Below, one piece after another: positions 17,402-26,508 of a DNA stretch of 64,000 nt. The position numbers and the translations under genes are program-made. The DNA comes from an uncultured Siphonobacter sp. GTDB taxonomy: Bacteria; Bacteroidota; Bacteroidia; Cytophagales; Spirosomataceae. A model generated the notes under the pieces. The model worked only from the letters and a program-made list of their open reading frames with translations. It did not search any database and was not told where the DNA came from. Location: NCBI GenBank assembly GCA_913774715.1, contig CAJYHS010000099.1:1-64000 (forward strand). The letters run 5' to 3'. Within the stretch, counting starts at the first letter, position 1. Every line of letters starts with the position of its first letter.

Positions 17402-17947
17402 TGGCCTTGGTACGTAGCCGGGCCGCTGGTGGGCCTGACTGTACCCGCCTTATTGCTACTGGGCAATAAATCATTCGGAATTTCTTCTTCGCTGCGGCAC
17501 GTGTGTGCCGCTTGCCTGCCGGCCCAAATTCCCTTCTTTGCCTACGATTGGAAAAAAGAAGCCTGGAATTTAGTCTTCGTGGCCGGCGTGCTGCTGGGGG
17601 GAATGCTGGCCACGCAGTTTTTAGCCAATGCCCAGGCCTTTGCGGTAGCTCCGGCCACCCAGACGGCCCTGCGCGCCTACGGAATTTCGGATTTTTCCGG
17701 GCTCATGCCCCCTGAGCTTTTTGCCGGATCACATCTGTTTTCATTAAAAGGGATGATCTTTTTTGTAATGGGGGGCTTTTTAGTGGGATTTGGCACCCGC
17801 TGGGCTGGGGGGTGTACGTCGGGCCATGCCATTATGGGTTTGTCCAATCTACAGTGGCCTTCACTCGTAGCTACGTGCTGTTTTATGGCCGGGGGACTGG
17901 TCATGACCCATCTGCTGCTTCCTTCTATCTTTTTACTAGTTAACTAA
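17402..17947 (+). pseudogene. YeeE/YedE-type sulfur transporter, first half, 5'-clipped
   Basis: The frame reads [33 protein letters not shown] and so on. It has the conserved GGCTSGHAIMG cysteine motif of YeeE/YedE thiosulfate (TsuA-like) transporters and several membrane helices. Family homology begins at TGG 17402, but the preceding in-frame codon pair is TAG CCC and no ATG exists, so about 10 N-terminal residues and the native start are lost. A GTG at 17429 could allow a shortened product, so some function cannot be excluded. The partner half (DUF6691) follows. The 5' edge abuts the truncated kinase head-to-head. Confidence 0.78.
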
Positions 17948-17991
17948 GCCATGCGCTCACCCTTTCCTAGTTACAGTCACAATGCACTCCG

Positions 17992-18040
17992 AGTTGATTC
18001 ATCGCCTGCCCGCGAGTCGGGGGCAGGCGATGAATCAACT
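17992..18040. repeat. Perfect 20-bp inverted repeat at the start of the DUF6691 gene
   Basis: AGTTGATTCATCGCCTGCCC (17992-18011), a 9-nt loop GCGAGTCGG, and the exact complement GGGCAGGCGATGAATCAACT (18021-18040). The right arm contains the ATG at 18030 that would be the natural start of the downstream gene. In RNA this stem would bury the start codon. It may be a small palindromic insertion, a terminator or a local inverted duplication. Confidence 0.85.
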
Positions 18041-18435
18041 ACGGAATCCTGGGTATTCTCTTTGGAATTGTCTTTGTGAAAGCTGAGATTATTTCCTGGT
18101 TTCGAATCCAGGAGATGTTTCGATTTGATTCGTTTCACATGTACGGCGTTATCGGCAGTGCCATTCTTACCGGCATGGTATCAATTGGACTCATCAAGCG
18201 TTTGGGTTTAAAAACCAAACAAAGCGAGCCCGTGCGCATTGCCGCTAAAACCTTCCACCGGGGACAGATATACGGAGGCTTACTCTTTGGTCTGGGCTGG
18301 GCTTTGACGGGGGCTTGCCCCGGTCCCTTGTTTGCTCAGATCGGTAGTGGCTTTCTACCCGTAAGTGTCACCCTGCTGAGTGCCATTGGCGGTACGTGGG
18401 TGTACGGCTATTTCAGAGCACGCTTGCCGCATTAA
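18041..18435 (+). pseudogene. DUF6691 (YeeE second half) with disrupted start
   Basis: The frame from 18040 reads YGILGILFGIVFVKAEIISW, then RIQEMFRFDSFHMYG and GWALTGACPGPLFAQIGSG. This is the DUF6691 partner of YeeE, carrying the second conserved Cys motif. The track start is a GTG inside the first membrane helix (18076), too late for the family. In-frame codons upstream run into TGA at 18031. The ATG at 18030 or 17951 would be suitable but each is out of frame, so an indel or a palindromic insertion has separated start from body. It is likely non-functional or poorly translated. With the clipped first half, the whole transporter seems to be dying. Confidence 0.75.
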
Positions 18436-18866
18436 CGTAGTGAGAGTGAATGCGGTTTCAAAGGATCTCTAAGGGGTTAGAAAGATTCAAAGCCATTACT
18501 TAGGCTTCAGCTATTGCTAAGGCCTGCCCATGTTGTGAAAAAAGACTTGGCAGGCCTGCTTACAAGCCGGCGGATGAGGTATGATAGCAAAGCTCAGGGC
18601 AAGCTAAAGAGGCAGAGGAAAGACGTATGGGGGGACTGCTGGCAGTCGCGGGAGTGTTGAAAACCAGCCCGGCAAGAGCCTCTTGGCCGGGCTAGTTTTT
18701 AGGTTTTAAAGGCGGGCCTGCTTTCCTAAGGGCGCAGCTCCGGCGAGCCAACTGCGTAGGAGATGCTGCTTGGCAAGGGCTAGGTAGACTCTGTTTAGGT
18801 TAGCTGGATGCCTCAGAGCAATCGCTTGCAGTGGAGCTTGACTTCTTAAGCCGGCCTAGCGTAGGG
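18436..18866. other. Intergenic DNA with one hairpin
   Basis: About 430 bp without a credible ORF. The only structure seen is the terminator-like stem at 18662-18700, listed separately. Confidence 0.5.
18662..18700 (+). terminator. Terminator-like hairpin
   Basis: AACCAGCCCGGCAAG pairs with CTTGGCCGGGCTAGTT (one bulge and one mismatch), followed by TTT. This is a GC-rich stem with a short T tract on the plus strand, over 200 bp downstream of the DUF6691 remnant. Confidence 0.5.
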
Positions 18867-19295
18867 TTAGTAAATGCGCACGGTTCGGCTGTCCCGCCAG
18901 ACAATTTTAATATTTAGTTTTCCGTAACGCCGGCCTAGAATAAGGTAGAGCAGCAAAAGAGGAATGCCGGCTAGGCTGAGCAGGGCGGCTAGGTAAGTAC
19001 TCGCCTGGAGCCAGGTCAGGGTGTGGTGGTGGGGGAAAAAGCTTTTTTTATACCTTTTAACCGAGTAGTGATGCAATTTTAACCAGCTAATGATGTCCTG
19101 CTCAAGTCTAGAATCCAGGTGGTAAGAGCAACTGTATTTTCCCCGCTCAATGGCCCTGACAATGGCGTCCTGAAGGGTACTAAACTCTTGATCAAGCAGG
19201 GCTTGTTTTTGGATGCTGTTTAAAGCGGGTTTTTTCTTTTTACGTAAGGAATTAATGCTTTGAGTTTGGACGAGAGCTTCTTGGGCGGTAAGCAT
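18867..19295 (-). CDS. Hypothetical protein with a C-terminal membrane helix
   Basis: I take the ATG at 19295 (MLTAQEALVQTQSINSLRKK); the track start is nine codons earlier. The product is about 142 residues. It has a basic helical N-terminal region, a central segment (ALLDQEFSTLQDAIVRAIER then GKYSCSYHLDS) and a hydrophobic stretch (LAALLSLAGIPLLLLYLILG) near the C terminus that should span the membrane, with a basic tail. No family is recognised. It lies alone inside a pseudogene-rich zone but has an intact frame. Confidence 0.5.
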   Translation of the reverse strand: MLTAQEALVQTQSINSLRKKKKPALNSIQKQALLDQEFSTLQDAIVRAIERGKYSCSYHLDSRLEQDIISWLKLHHYSVKRYKKSFFPHHHTLTWLQASTYLAALLSLAGIPLLLLYLILGRRYGKLNIKIVWRDSRTVRIY

Positions 19296-19573
19296 TCGAA
19301 TGGTTTTTAGTGAGTAAGGCAATGAGGCGCGAGAACAACCTGCAAGTATAGCACATGGAATAACTCCACTAAAGCAGCCCGGGCGATTAATTTTACGCCT
19401 TTAAGGGATTCTTGAGACTGCATTTATCGCATGCAATCCTTACAAAACAGCATCCTTTAAAAACAGGGTTTTTCTTATAAACTTCTATGGCAAGAAATGG
19501 ACCTGACTAACTTGAAAGGCCGGGATCCTCGGGGCTCATGTTCGATTGATCCGACGCTAGTTGAAGTTGCTAA

Positions 19574-20617
19574 TTAGGGGGCCACTTGAAGGCCCTAGCC
19601 GCCGTGGCCGTACTGCCCTTGCCGGAGGTAGGCAGTCATCAGGAAGCCTTGCTTTCTCATTTGGGAAATGTTACGGCCGGCTCCTGGCTTCGAACCTTTA
19701 TTTCTTTCGATGCGGTATTGGTCTTAAGTGGAGCGTTACTAACTTCTTACGTTGGGGTGAATGGGTTAATCAAGCGTATGACCTTAGACCGCATCCTGCC
19801 CCAATTGCTTTTGAAGGAAAACGCAAAGGGAAGTTCACCCAGGATTTTGCTTTTATTCTACTTCCTGTGCTTATCCGTTCTCATCATAACGCAAGGAAAG
19901 CTGGGCCCCTTGGCTGGCGTATACACCATTTCGTTCTTACTGGTGATGATCTACTTCGGGCTGGGAAATTTCCTGTTAAAAATAAAACGAAGTCAACTGC
20001 CCAGGCCCGAACGAGCCTCCGGATTTACGGTCGCCTTGGCCATCCTGGCCGTCATGATTGCTCTCTACGGCAACGTGAGAATGCATACGGAATACCTGAT
20101 TGTCTTCTTGCAGTACTTTCTACCCTCCATGGTAGTAGTTACGCTCTTACTCAATCGCAATGAACTGTTTAATTATTTACTAGTCGGGGTTGATCGCTTC
20201 TTTACCTCGGTTAAAAAATTAGCCGATGTGAGTAAATTTTACTTGACGCAGGCTTCCCTCAGACTAACCCAGCAAGAGTTCGTCTACTTTACCAAAGCCG
20301 ATGACGTTTCCATTTTAAATAAAGTCATGATTTATGTTCAAGAAAATGAAATCACTAGGAAACTAAAAATTGTTACCGTTCTAGCCGACGAAGACTTTGT
20401 AGGCGAGGACTTCCTGCGCGATTTGGAAGTGCTGGACCGGGCCTATCCGGACATTAAGATTGAGTTTTTACAAATTCGGGGCTCCTTTGGTCCTGAAATT
20501 ATTAACCGGCTCAGCAAAGAATGGAACATCCCCATCAACTTCATGTTCATCAGCTCGCCCAGTGATCGCTTCTCACACCGGGTTTCTGATTTGGGAGGGG
20601 TACGATTAATTATTTAA
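19574..20617 (+). pseudogene. APC-family permease, 5'-truncated remnant
   Basis: The frame gives about 340 residues of the C-terminal half of a long APC-superfamily permease. Membrane helices lie around FISFDAVLVLSGALLTSYVG, ILLLFYFLCLSVLIIT, VYTISFLLVMIYFGLGNFLL and TVALAILAVMIALYG. A cytoplasmic domain follows (FVYFTKADDVSILNKVMIYV) that ends SDRFSHRVSDLGGVRLII. Relatives of this type have roughly 650-700 residues, so about half is gone. The track start is TTG at 19586, just after an in-frame TAA at 19571, with no ATG or promoter. It is clearly a truncated gene. The substrate is unknown. Confidence 0.75.
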
Positions 20618-21041
20618 TTGATTCTGAAAAAATAAAAAACCTGACCTAGACGGCAGCGTAAAAAGCCGGGCGGCTTACGCAATGCAATAGTGCCTATAGA
20701 TCGATAGGGGTTAAGAAGTCCGCTTGGGGCCTGGAGTTAGGATATAAGAAAATAGCTCCTGGTCTAGTGGACAAGAGCGCTCTTAAAAACGCTCATGGGA
20801 TTGGACTACACCGGCAAAGACTGCTGGCTAAGTAAGGGGTTGAGTCGTACAGCCGGGCCGGTTATGCCCAATGAATGTATCAAGTTGGGACGATTCCGCG
20901 TGTTGCACGCTATAAAACAGTGCATTCTATCCATTAAAGAGTTAGAAATACTCTTGCCTTATAGAGTCGTAGGTAAAATCTTCGACTCATGCTTAATAGC
21001 AGGCAACTTCATTTCTTCATGGTTGGTGTATTTTCCTATCT
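20618..21041. other. Non-coding stretch before the NhaA remnant
   Basis: About 420 bp. The 83-residue ORF at 20795-21046 has no family features. It could include decayed N-terminal NhaA sequence, but I cannot recognise it. Confidence 0.4.
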
Positions 21042-21730
21042 ACTGACATTGCCTTGTTTTGCTTGTCTGGCGGTACTATTCCGCCATTTATGAAAGTATT
21101 CCCATCAGCCGTAGCCGGCGACTTGGGAGTGGTAGGAGTGTTTGCTTTTTTCTACACGACTAGCAAGGACTATCCTTTTACGGGTTTTTGTCTTGGTAGA
21201 GAAATGGTTTGCCGGAAACCTAGGAGCCATCCAGCAGAGTAGTTTTCAGTTGTTTCGGGGCACTATGGTCTGGAGGGGTTTGCTGCTTTCAGGCGTAGCT
21301 ATGATGATTGCCAGGGTATTTGTTGCTTTTCACTAGTTCAGCTCGAACCCCAATCAATGAAAGCGAGTACAGGGAAAAAAGTAGAACCCGGCTCAACGGT
21401 TTTGCAGTATCTATTGCTTGGCAACTCCCCTGATGATCGCTCATCAGCATGAAATTATCGAAGAGATTAAAGGCCTGAGTTTAGACGCTCCAACACCGCT
21501 TTAAAAAATGGAATCTACCCGGCACCTTTCTTCGCATGCCCCCCGCTCGTTTTAGCCAATGCAGGCATGCCTAGTACCTTTTTTTCATCGTTCATCTTTG
21601 AGGGTTAAGACCTCAATGGGCTTTCTCTATTCTGAGCCCGTCGATGCCGCTACGGATGGTATGAAGCTGGCGTGGCTGGTTTTGGGCAAGGCATCAATGA
21701 GGCATCTACGGTTCATTTTAAAAGCTTAGT
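21042..21730 (+). pseudogene. nhaA: NhaA Na+/H+ antiporter, heavily decayed
   Basis: Fragments in several frames line up in order with NhaA. TDIALFCLSGG and PPFMKVFPSAVAGDLGVVGV with FAFFYTT (from 21042) match the TDIAFALG ... LKVFLTALAIVDDLGAV ... FYTS region. QLFRGTMVWRGLLLSGVAMM (frame starting 21142) matches the later ...LVWLALLLSGVHATIAG helix. EIIEEIKGLSLDAPTPL (21451) matches the loop before the final helices. LVLANAGMPSTFF (21546) matches PLFALANAG. GMKLAWLVLGK (about 21660) matches the LGLFLGKPLG helix. At least three frame changes and stops are needed, and one aspartate of the transport DD pair is lost (AGDLG). The assignment is by eye. Confidence 0.6.
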
Positions 21731-21760
21731 AAAAGCGCATATCCTCACGCTTTTACTAAG
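21725..21760 (+). terminator. Inverted repeat after the NhaA remnant
   Basis: CTTAGTAAAAGCG (21725-21737) and CGCTTTTACTAAG (21748-21760) are perfectly complementary, with a 10-nt loop. The position immediately after the last NhaA-like segment suits the original terminator of that gene. Confidence 0.55.
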
Positions 21761-22572
21761 GGATAGGTAAGATTTTGCAAGACAGGATCGGGCTAATTTT
21801 AAAGACGCCCTTTGCTAGGCCAGGGGCTTTGCTGAGGGGTGGAAGAAAAAAGTTGCGAAAAACTCCTGCTTTCCCAAAGGCATGAATCCAGTCGAGGGGG
21901 ATTTAGGCTTTAACTAAAAAAGGACACATTGAGCGCCGAGTAGTCCGGTTTACGTTTCCATTAAAGATACTAAGGCAACACTTGGATCTTTGATGAATAC
22001 TGGTAAATTTATCTATACGTCAGCCCTAGATAAGGCTGGTGGGCACTAGACGGCTTGGGTGCCGATTGCCACTAAAGTCCTGTTTTACTTGGTGGATGTT
22101 TACAAATAAATACATTTAATATTTCCTTGGTGCAGGGGATGGTTTGATCATGGATTTAAGGGTTTGGTACCTTTGTTAATACGGCAAGCAATGCTAATTT
22201 TACTAAGCAAGTAAACGACTTAGAATCGACCAGTCAGCGCTTGATTAACTACGAAAAATCACTTTGACATTCATTCGTAAACCAGGCACAAATAAAATCA
22301 ACTACTAACATGAATTCAATGGAGCTTTCGCTAGACAGGTCAGCACTTCTTGCGGGCTTTGCAGGGACAATATGCGCCTATTTACACGGGGCAGTAGAAG
22401 GCGAAATGGCTACTAGTCTTACCTCGGGATAGTACTTTTTTTAGTGCTTAGAGAGGAGCGTACATGGGGAGAAAAAAAAGGGTGAATTAAGGGATTGCTG
22501 ATTTTAACAAGATTTGCAAGGCTGAAGGCTAAGAAGCATTTATCAATGTTTTTGGCATGGACGATTATATAT
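21761..22572. other. Non-coding DNA with short protein-like scraps
   Basis: No intact gene. Two short frames look like protein remnants: PVYVSIKDTKATLGSLMNTG with KFIYTSALDKAGGH before a TAG (about 21945-22050), and NTASNANFTKQVNDLESTSQ with RLINYEKSL before a TGA (about 22180-22267). I cannot name the family. Together they suggest another decayed gene before the hybrid kinase. Confidence 0.4.
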
Positions 22573-25500
22573 ATGCATTACTTAAATAAGCAACTGCTTC
22601 ATTTGTTAGGGTCCGACACTCGTTTCTTTTCTTTTTTTCAAGAGTCCGGCCTTTGGATTTGGGATGTCATGCATCCAGAAAACTACTGGATGAGCCCTAA
22701 TTTCTGGCTGAAATTAGGGTACGGGGCCGAAGAAATTCCTAACCTTTTAGAGTACTGGAAAGGGCTAATCCATCCCGATGATGTGGACTTGCTTAGTCGT
22801 CAGTTGCAGGCGCATTTGCAAGATCCCGGTAGCAACTTTGATACCTCTATTCGCTACCTTCACAAACGGGGTCATGTGGTTTGGTTTCGCTGCCGGGGTA
22901 TGGCCCTGCGTAATGAGGAAGGCCAGCCCACGCTACTGGTGGTGAGTCATATTGACATTAGTAAAGAAAAAGAAGCCGAGCTGAAAGCCCGCCAGCAGTC
23001 CCTGCTCTACGAATACATTGTCGGTAGTGAGGTCTTGTACGTGGCTAAAATGGACGCATCGGGCTATTACAGCTTCGTTAGTGAGACCTACGCCCAATCC
23101 CTGGGCCAGTCCGTAAAGAGTCTGCTGGCTAGGCCGGCAAGCCTGGGCATCATTGAGGAAGATCTCCCGCTCTATGAGCAAACCATAGAAGCCTGTCTGG
23201 CTCATCCCTTGGTTTCCTATACGGTTCAAATTCGTCATCGTTTGCCGGGCCAGGCCCTGCAGGCCTACGAATGGAACTTGACCGGCCTGGAGGATCATCT
23301 GGGTAGGGTTAGTGAAATCCTGTGTCTGGGACGTAACGTTACGCAAACCCTGAAAACGGAGACCAATTTGGCCGTTCTGCTGATGACCATGAGCGATATG
23401 GTTTCCATCACCACTCCGCAGGGAAAAATTCTGTATTTATCCCCTGCCTGGACTACCATTCTGGATTACTCCGTCATGGATTGCCTCGGGCGAAACATGG
23501 AAGAGTTTATGCATCCCGATGATTTGCCCCAAGCCTTGGCCGTGATCAATCAGGTTAAAGAAAGGGGACAGGCTAGTTTTGAGCACCGCATCAGCCATGG
23601 CCAGGGACACTACCTTTGGATGGAAACCAAAGTCAGCTTTCAGCCCAATAGTGACGAAATCGTGTGGACGAGTCATGACATTGATCAGCGGAAAAAAGCC
23701 GAGGAGGAACTCCTAAAAACCAAACTTCTTTTGGAAGAAACCAGCCGCATTGCCAGGGTAGGTGCTTGGGAGTATGTCGTAGAAAGTCAACGCGTATACT
23801 GGTCGGAGGTAACCAAAGAAATTCACGGGCTGGACTGGAAAGATAGCCTTGAAACCGATGAGCTCCTGGCTTTTTTTGCCACTTCTCAGGCCCAGGAGCG
23901 CATAGTTAAGGTGTTTTGTGAGGCCATCGCTCAGGGACAGGCCTGGGACGTAGAAGAGCAGATTCTCACCCGGCAGGGACAGCTTCGATGGATACGCATG
24001 ATTGGGCAAGTCGAGTGGGCAGAGGGCAAAGCCCTTCGTTTATTTGGAACCATTCAGGATATCGATGATCGCAAAACGGCTCAGCTTCAAAGCGAGAACG
24101 CCCGCCAGCAGGCGGAAGATGCCAGCCGGGCCAAGTCGGAATTCCTGGCCAATATGAGCCACGAAATCAGAACTCCGCTCAACGGAGTGATTGGGTTTTC
24201 CGAACTTTTGCTTAAAACTCCACTCGACGAAACCCAGCATCTGTATCAGCAAACGGTCTATGAATCCGCCCACTCCTTACTGGGCATTATCAACGACATC
24301 CTTGAGTTTTCAAAGATTGAGGCCGGGAAACTATCCCTAGTCATTGAAAGAACGGATTTGGAGCTTTTGAGCCAACAGGCCCTGGCTTTAGTGTCGACCC
24401 AGGCTCAAAATAAAGGCCTGGAGGTCATTCTGGATATGGATGCAAATCTTCCCCAGTGGATTTGGACGGATGAGCTGCGTTTGCGACAGATTTTGGTAAA
24501 CCTTTTAGGCAATGCGGTTAAATTCACCCTGCAGGGAGAAATTGAATTAAAAGTACAACTCCTCAAGGCTGATGGGGAGCAGTCCGTGCTGGGCTTTTCA
24601 GTCCGGGATACGGGCGTTGGCATCGAACCAGAAAATCAGCAAAAAATCTATGAAGCCTTTACCCAGGAAGATTTTTCAGTAACTAAAAAATTTGGGGGTA
24701 CGGGCCTGGGACTGACCATTTCCAGTCGTTTGGTGGGCCTAATGGGAAGCCACTTTGAGCTGTCGAGTCAGGTAGGCAAAGGCAGCTGTTTTAGTTTTAG
24801 TTTGACCTTACCCGCTCAGTCCCGCAGCCAGGAGCTGGATTACCCTTATTTGAGCCGAATTAAGTCCGCACTCGTAGTGGATGATAACGAAACGAGTCGG
24901 CGGGTCTTAGAAAAAATGCTGGCCCAGCACCATATCGTTTGTCGCCTTGCTAAAGATGGATGGGAGGCCTTGGAGCTACTCCAAACCCAGGCCTTTGATG
25001 TCATCCTTATGGATTACGGTATGCCTGCGTTGAATGGGCTGGAAACCTTAGAGAAAATGCGTAGTCGGTTGGATTTTGGCCTGCCACCGGTGCTGCTGAT
25101 GAGCACTTCGGTGGACGGATTAAATCTGCAAAAAAGTGGCAGTACTTGGCTGCTCAAGCCCCTCAAGCGATCCGAGCTGCTGGCTGCACTTTCCAATCTT
25201 TTTGGGCAGGAACGCTCTTCACTTGGCATACCGGTGCCCCGCCTTGAGCAGAGTCAGTTGAACGAGCTGAAAAGTACGGCTTCGGTATTAGTGGTAGAGG
25301 ACAATGCCGTCAACCGTCTACTGGCCAGAAAACTCATTGCTTCCCTTCGACCAGAGCTCATGATCTACGAAGCTCAGGATGGCATTCAGGGTCTGGAAGC
25401 CTTTGAGCGGTATCACCCGGATCTCATCCTGATGGATATTCAAATGCCCGTTATGAATGGGTACGAGGCGGCTCAGCAGATTCGTAAAATAGAAAACCAG

Positions 25501-25656
25501 CACGTTCCCATCTTAGCCCTGACGGCGAGTATACTGCCCGGAGAAAAAGAAAAATGTTTGGCTGCCGGCATGGATGATTATCTAATAAAACCCATTTTGA
25601 GAAGTATGTTGGCAAAAGCGCTCGAAGAGTGGCTGCCTTACCCTACCCTTGAGTAG
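22573..25656 (+). CDS. Multi-PAS hybrid sensor histidine kinase/response regulator (copy 1)
   Basis: I use the ATG at 22573 ([15 protein letters not shown]), which aligns with the start of the paralogue at 32808; the track start is a TTG 26 codons earlier. The product has about 1027 residues and no membrane helix. Order: four PAS/PAC sensor modules (about 20-515; e.g. [20 protein letters not shown]), HisKA ([20 protein letters not shown], His about 529), HATPase ([21 protein letters not shown]), receiver 1 (VILMDYGMP, Asp about 814) and receiver 2 (LILMDIQMP, Asp about 954; LALTAS). It is a soluble phosphorelay kinase. The signal is unknown, and PAS pockets could bind a cofactor. There is no linked output regulator. 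Confidence 0.93.
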   Translation: MHYLNKQLLHLLGSDTRFFSFFQESGLWIWDVMHPENYWMSPNFWLKLGYGAEEIPNLLEYWKGLIHPDDVDLLSRQLQAHLQDPGSNFDTSIRYLHKRGHVVWFRCRGMALRNEEGQPTLLVVSHIDISKEKEAELKARQQSLLYEYIVGSEVLYVAKMDASGYYSFVSETYAQSLGQSVKSLLARPASLGIIEEDLPLYEQTIEACLAHPLVSYTVQIRHRLPGQALQAYEWNLTGLEDHLGRVSEILCLGRNVTQTLKTETNLAVLLMTMSDMVSITTPQGKILYLSPAWTTILDYSVMDCLGRNMEEFMHPDDLPQALAVINQVKERGQASFEHRISHGQGHYLWMETKVSFQPNSDEIVWTSHDIDQRKKAEEELLKTKLLLEETSRIARVGAWEYVVESQRVYWSEVTKEIHGLDWKDSLETDELLAFFATSQAQERIVKVFCEAIAQGQAWDVEEQILTRQGQLRWIRMIGQVEWAEGKALRLFGTIQDIDDRKTAQLQSENARQQAEDASRAKSEFLANMSHEIRTPLNGVIGFSELLLKTPLDETQHLYQQTVYESAHSLLGIINDILEFSKIEAGKLSLVIERTDLELLSQQALALVSTQAQNKGLEVILDMDANLPQWIWTDELRLRQILVNLLGNAVKFTLQGEIELKVQLLKADGEQSVLGFSVRDTGVGIEPENQQKIYEAFTQEDFSVTKKFGGTGLGLTISSRLVGLMGSHFELSSQVGKGSCFSFSLTLPAQSRSQELDYPYLSRIKSALVVDDNETSRRVLEKMLAQHHIVCRLAKDGWEALELLQTQAFDVILMDYGMPALNGLETLEKMRSRLDFGLPPVLLMSTSVDGLNLQKSGSTWLLKPLKRSELLAALSNLFGQERSSLGIPVPRLEQSQLNELKSTASVLVVEDNAVNRLLARKLIASLRPELMIYEAQDGIQGLEAFERYHPDLILMDIQMPVMNGYEAAQQIRKIENQHVPILALTASILPGEKEKCLAAGMDDYLIKPILRSMLAKALEEWLPYPTLE

Positions 25657-25710
25657 GTTCCTTAAACCCTTCAATGTCCTGGTTTAAGGCTGACTAGCAC
25701 TAACAGCGAG

Positions 25711-25740
25711 TGTCTGGGTACAACCTGTCTGGGTACAACC
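25711..25740. repeat. Tandem 15-bp duplication
   Basis: TGTCTGGGTACAACC occurs twice with no spacer, 55 bp after the hybrid kinase stop. It is probably a slippage duplication. Only two units, so it is not an array. Confidence 0.9.
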
Positions 25741-25849
25741 AAAGAAGACCTTTTCTATTTGAGCAGACAGTAGAGCAAAGGGCAAACAAGCCTTTCTGGG
25801 CTAATAGAAGTTTAAACAGTCCGCTAAAGGGCAGGGCGTGGTCACTACT

Positions 25850-26233
25850 TTAAGATAAAATATTGCTAACCTCAAGTAAATTTTGATCGGGATCTCTGAA
25901 ATAAACTGAGTAGATTTTATGGGTAGCTCCGGTGCGCTCGATCGGACCTAGCTCAATGGGTATTTGATGATGGCGGAGTTCTGCAACAATCTCATCCATC
26001 GGCGTTTGACTAATGAAACACAAATCGCCGGCACCGGGGGTGGGTTGGTCGGCCTTGGGATCAATCTCTTGTCCTTTCTGGTGAAGATTGATTTTTTGCT
26101 GATTAAAACGCAAGGCTTTTCGCCCCTGGTTGAATTCTTCGATTTGCATGCCTAACACTTGGTGATAGAATTGCAAGGTTTTATCTACGTCAGCAACCGT
26201 GAGTACTATATGGTCGAGATGGTCTATAATCAT
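25850..26233 (-). CDS. VOC-superfamily (glyoxalase-like) protein
   Basis: 127 residues with the paired beta-alpha-beta-beta-beta modules of the vicinal oxygen chelate superfamily: MIIDHLDHIVLTVADVDKTL, then FYHQVLGMQIEEF, and in the second module GDLCFISQTPMDEIVAEL and YFRDPDQNLLEVSN. The His of the first strand and the final Glu (LLEVS) are typical metal ligands. Close relatives are annotated as lactoylglutathione lyase-like or bleomycin-resistance-like, but the substrate cannot be told. Convergent with the hybrid kinase upstream; no operon partner. Confidence 0.88.
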   Translation of the reverse strand: MIIDHLDHIVLTVADVDKTLQFYHQVLGMQIEEFNQGRKALRFNQQKINLHQKGQEIDPKADQPTPGAGDLCFISQTPMDEIVAELRHHQIPIELGPIERTGATHKIYSVYFRDPDQNLLEVSNILS

Positions 26234-26455
26234 TGGTGTAGCGAGTCAAGTCATTTAAATACGCTAAACAAGCGTGCTAAAGCGTTGGACTATTGACAAG
26301 AAAAGTCTTGCCTGTGCCTTTTTCTTCACACGTGATGCGCTCACCTAGCCCCCATTGCGGCACTACTTAGCAGTAGGGGCAATACCTCTGATTGTAAAAC
26401 GAAAGGCCCGTATGGCCTGGTTTTAGTCGCGCACTGGCCGTACTTGGTATTAGAT

Positions 26456-26501
26456 GCCAGGTTTGAGGGCCACCAATCAAAGGTTAGCCCTCAAACCTGG
26501 C
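26456..26501 (-). terminator. Hairpin immediately after the ScyD/ScyE gene
   Basis: GCCAGGTTTGAGGGC (26456-26470) and GCCCTCAAACCTGGC (26487-26501) form a perfect 15-bp stem with a 16-nt loop, 8 nt beyond the stop of the ScyD/ScyE-like gene. There is no T tract, which is common for Bacteroidota terminators. Confidence 0.65.
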
Positions 26502-26508
26502 CGTGGTC

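Noticed and set aside
20795-21046. 83-residue ORF considered as the N terminus of NhaA
   Set aside because: I could not match it to NhaA helices; it is left as non-coding.
25711-25740. Possible CRISPR-like repeat
   Set aside because: Only two directly adjacent 15-bp units with no spacers.
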